Notes under the pieces: generated by a model
What the model saw: the letters and a program-made list of their open reading frames with translations, nothing else
What the model was told of the DNA's origin: nothing
The model's database searches: none
DNA from: Candidatus Nitrosacidococcus tergens
GTDB taxonomy: Bacteria > Pseudomonadota > Gammaproteobacteria > Nitrosococcales > Nitrosococcaceae
DNA length: 64,000 nucleotides
Assembly (NCBI RefSeq): GCF_902810445.1
Contig: NZ_LR778175.1
Span: 814,501 to 878,500 of the forward strand
Direction: 5' to 3'
Made by a program: the position numbers and the translations under genes
In this document: piece after piece, positions 61,838 through 64,000 of the stretch
Layout: each line of letters starts with the position of its first letter
Position numbering within the stretch: position 1 is the stretch's first letter

Positions 61838-63160
61838 ATGATGAAAAATACCCCTTATCCTTTGGAATCTTTTTATAATTGCATTTTACTACCCATTAAA
61901 GCGTTTCTCCAACGCCCCACATCTGGGGGTATTATCTTAATTATTGCTACTATTTTTGCTTTAGTTTTATCCACTTGGCTAGGGGAAGAAGCAATCTATC
62001 ATTTCTGGGATCAGTCTCTAGAGATTTTAGCCAGCCAAGGGGTTAGTCTAAAGCTCTCATGGCATTATTGGGTGAATGATGGGCTGATGTTCTTTTTCTT
62101 TTTATTCGTAGGACTAGAACTTAAATATGAAATATTAGTAGGAGAGCTTTCCTCATTCAAAAACGCTTTACTACCTGTTATTGCCGCTCTTGGTGGCATG
62201 GTTGTTCCTGCGTGTATTTATACAGGATTTAATACAGGTACTTCAGCTATATCGGGTTGGGGTATTCCAGTAGCTACTGACATTGCTTTTGCAGTGGGTA
62301 TTTTAACTTTACTTGGAGATCGCATTCCTAAAAATCTCATTGTATTTTTAACTGCCTTAGCGATTGCCGATGATCTTGGTGCCGTGGTAGTCATTGCTCT
62401 TTTTTATACTGACGCTATTAATACCCATGCCTTATTATCTGCAGGATTTTTATTTTTATTGTTGTTATTTTTTAATCTAAGCGGAATTAAAAATCTAATT
62501 CCTTACCTAATAGTAGGAGTGGTGCTTTGGTACGCTATGTTGTTATCTGGAGTACATGCAACCGTTGCAGGTATTTTACTGGCTATGGCTATTCCTATTT
62601 ATGGCTCTAAGGATATTAAAGATTTTGAACAGAAGACTGGTGATTTTTCTAAAATAAAAAATAAAAAAGACTTATCTTACTCAGAACTTGATCAGTCTAT
62701 TTCAGAAATAATCGATACTGGGATTGTTACCCAAAGCCCATTAAAACGAATGGCAAATTTTCTTAATCCTTGGGTTAGTTTTGGTATTGTGCCTATTTTT
62801 GCTCTTGCTAATGCAGGGATTGATTTAAGCCAAATTACTTGGTCTGATTTGTTCTCAGAAAATGTAACTTTAGGGGTGATGTTTGGGCTAGCCTTAGGTA
62901 AATTTATTGGGATTAGTCTTTTCAGTTGGATTACAGTTCATCGAGGGTGGGGAAGGTTACCGTCCGGAGTTGCTTGGCAGCATTTTTTTGGGATGGCATG
63001 GCTTGGCGGCATTGGCTTTACTATGTCTTTGTTTATTAGCCAGCTCTCTTTTACGAGTATAAACCATATAGAGCAGGCGAAACTAGGTATTTTTCTTGCC
63101 TCTTTCCTTTCTGCAATCATAGGATTAGGCTGGCTTTATCAAATCGCTCGCAAATCTTAG
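61838..63160 (+). CDS. nhaA: Na+/H+ antiporter NhaA
   Basis: 440 residues, twelve helices. Signature blocks: FVGLELKYEILVGELSS near residue 88, VATDIAFAVGILTLLG near 147, the ion-binding Asp pair in AIADDLGAVVVIALFY near 175, GVHATVAGILLAMAIP near 242 and GKFIGISLFSW near 360. It exchanges sodium for protons for pH and salt homeostasis. An insertion of about 45 charged residues (255-305) between helices is longer than in E. coli NhaA. It is followed 15 bp later by the M61 peptidase gene. Confidence 0.95.
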   Translation: MMKNTPYPLESFYNCILLPIKAFLQRPTSGGIILIIATIFALVLSTWLGEEAIYHFWDQSLEILASQGVSLKLSWHYWVNDGLMFFFFLFVGLELKYEILVGELSSFKNALLPVIAALGGMVVPACIYTGFNTGTSAISGWGIPVATDIAFAVGILTLLGDRIPKNLIVFLTALAIADDLGAVVVIALFYTDAINTHALLSAGFLFLLLLFFNLSGIKNLIPYLIVGVVLWYAMLLSGVHATVAGILLAMAIPIYGSKDIKDFEQKTGDFSKIKNKKDLSYSELDQSISEIIDTGIVTQSPLKRMANFLNPWVSFGIVPIFALANAGIDLSQITWSDLFSENVTLGVMFGLALGKFIGISLFSWITVHRGWGRLPSGVAWQHFFGMAWLGGIGFTMSLFISQLSFTSINHIEQAKLGIFLASFLSAIIGLGWLYQIARKS

Positions 63161-63175
63161 TACTTAAGATTAATT

Positions 63176-64000
63176 ATGGCAGATATTCATTATCATATTT
63201 ACCCTAAAAATCTCCAAGCTCATTTATTTGAAATTACCTTAACTATTTTAAAACCTGATCCTGAAGGGCAAAAATTGTTACTCCCTGCTTGGATTCCGGG
63301 GAGTTATTTAATTCGAGATTTTGCAAAACATGTGATACAACTTAAAGCAGAATCTCAAGGGCAACTTATAGCCATAGAAAAAATAGATAAATCTACGTGG
63401 CAATGCATTCCGGTCTCTGCACCTCTTAGAGTGATTTATGAAGTTTATGCTTGGGATGATTCAGTGCGTACCGCTTATTTAGATACTTTTCGAGGGTTTT
63501 TTAATGGGAGTAGTGTCTTTCTTCAAGTGACTGGGCAGGAAAATCAACCCTGTGAAATCACCATTTCCCCTCCTATAGGTGAGTCTTATAGTCAGTGGAA
63601 AGTAGCCACTGCTTTTCAAACCGCAGGGGCAAAGCCTTATGATTTTGGAAATTATCAGGCAGATAATTATGAAGAATTGATTGATCACCCGGTAGAAATG
63701 GGGCAATTTAGCTTGGCTACTTTTCAGGCTGATGGGGTACCCCATGATATTGTAATTTCAGGACATCATCGAACCGATATGGATCGGTTATGCAAAGATT
63801 TGAAGATTCTGTGTGAACATCATATTCGATTCTTTGGCGAGCCAGCCCCTATGAAACGCTATGTTTTTTTAATTAGAGCAACAGGGGATAGTTATGGTGG
63901 ACTAGAACATCGAGCGTCATCAGCATTGATCTGCAATCGGGATCATCTTCCGCAGCTAGCTGGCCTTCTTAATAAAGAGGGATATCGTACTTTCTTAGGC
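63176..64000 (+). CDS. M61-family peptidase (glycyl aminopeptidase), N-terminal part cut by window edge
   Basis: Translated by hand from ATG 63176; 275 codons remain open to the last base. The N-terminal beta domain reads LPAWIPGSYLIRDFAKHV near residue 42-59, a hallmark of M61 proteins. RTAYLDTFRGFFNGSSVFL near 100 and YGGLEHRASSALICNRD near 240 follow, the latter preceding the HExxH zinc site that would lie beyond the window. The family also often has a C-terminal PDZ domain. It probably degrades peptides with N-terminal Gly or Ala. It may be co-transcribed with nhaA. Confidence 0.88.
   Translation, partial: MADIHYHIYPKNLQAHLFEITLTILKPDPEGQKLLLPAWIPGSYLIRDFAKHVIQLKAESQGQLIAIEKIDKSTWQCIPVSAPLRVIYEVYAWDDSVRTAYLDTFRGFFNGSSVFLQVTGQENQPCEITISPPIGESYSQWKVATAFQTAGAKPYDFGNYQADNYEELIDHPVEMGQFSLATFQADGVPHDIVISGHHRTDMDRLCKDLKILCEHHIRFFGEPAPMKRYVFLIRATGDSYGGLEHRASSALICNRDHLPQLAGLLNKEGYRTFLG

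Noticed and set aside
1..64000. CRISPR arrays, insertion sequences, rRNA and tRNA genes
   Set aside because: I looked for regularly spaced repeats, transposase motifs and RNA gene signatures and found none; a program such as tRNAscan-SE or CRISPRCasFinder would be needed to exclude weak cases.

Overview
The window is AT-rich DNA from a Gram-negative bacterium, most probably a gammaproteobacterium. Evidence for this is the rnfABCDGE-nth cluster next to metG and apbC, the hslR/yheT pair, dksA, rlmJ, nhaA and TonB-dependent receptors. A CbbY-type phosphatase hints at, but does not prove, Calvin-cycle autotrophy. My recognition-based guess is a relative of the AT-rich acid-tolerant Nitrosococcaceae; no diagnostic gene (amo, hao, rRNA) is in the window. 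No tRNA, rRNA, CRISPR array, insertion sequence or intact phage was seen.

Layout. (1) 1-5.7 kb, minus strand: a cell-surface glycan operon with a UbiA-type phosphoribosyl-polyprenol synthase, two paralogous multipass proteins of unknown function (plus a fragment of a third), an ArnT/PMT-like GT-C enzyme, a GtrA-like protein and a DprE1-like oxidase cut by the window edge. Together these look like a polyprenyl-phosphate-D-arabinofuranose (or ribose) donor pathway with its own membrane transferases. (2) 5.8-11.3 kb: housekeeping genes hslR, yheT, acs, a 2-Cys peroxiredoxin, dksA and cbbY. (3) 11.5-16.8 kb: accessory DNA. It holds a PEP-CTERM protein behind a textbook sigma-54 promoter, a decayed BrnT/BrnA toxin-antitoxin pair, a DUF5681 pseudogene, a broken membrane-protein gene, intact rlmJ and an unassigned 366-residue gene. 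(4) 16.8-26.6 kb: nth, the complete Rnf/Rsx electron-transport complex, metG, a Kv-like potassium channel and apbC/mrp.

(5) 26.6-50.3 kb, plus strand: a large Wzx/Wzy-type exopolysaccharide locus. It has a PHP-type phosphotyrosine phosphatase, a Wzc-like tyrosine autokinase, a membrane J-domain protein, a TPR protein, two polymerase/ligase-type membrane proteins, a Wzx flippase, a sulfotransferase, three glycosyltransferases, a secreted beta-helix protein, gmd, two tandem Wza-type export lipoproteins and a WcaJ-type initiating transferase. The first polymerase gene is split across an A10 tract. An intact MntA/HepT toxin-antitoxin pair and a second, heavily decayed pair interrupt the locus. 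A truncated epimerase gene is also present.

(6) 50.3-64 kb: an inositol-monophosphatase-family gene, then a probable Fur-controlled heme/iron module. The module has two tandem TonB-dependent receptors and a DUF6607 protein, each with a Fur-like box 50-60 bp upstream. It is followed by a MetR-like regulator, a secreted phosphoesterase, a DUF938 methyltransferase, a DAHP synthase, nhaA and the start of an M61 peptidase.

The points that most deserve a second look are the arabinose-type donor operon with its unknown paralogous membrane proteins, the A10 slippery tract in the polymerase gene, the sigma-54/PEP-CTERM unit, the Fur-boxed receptor/DUF6607 unit, and the cluster of decaying toxin-antitoxin modules.
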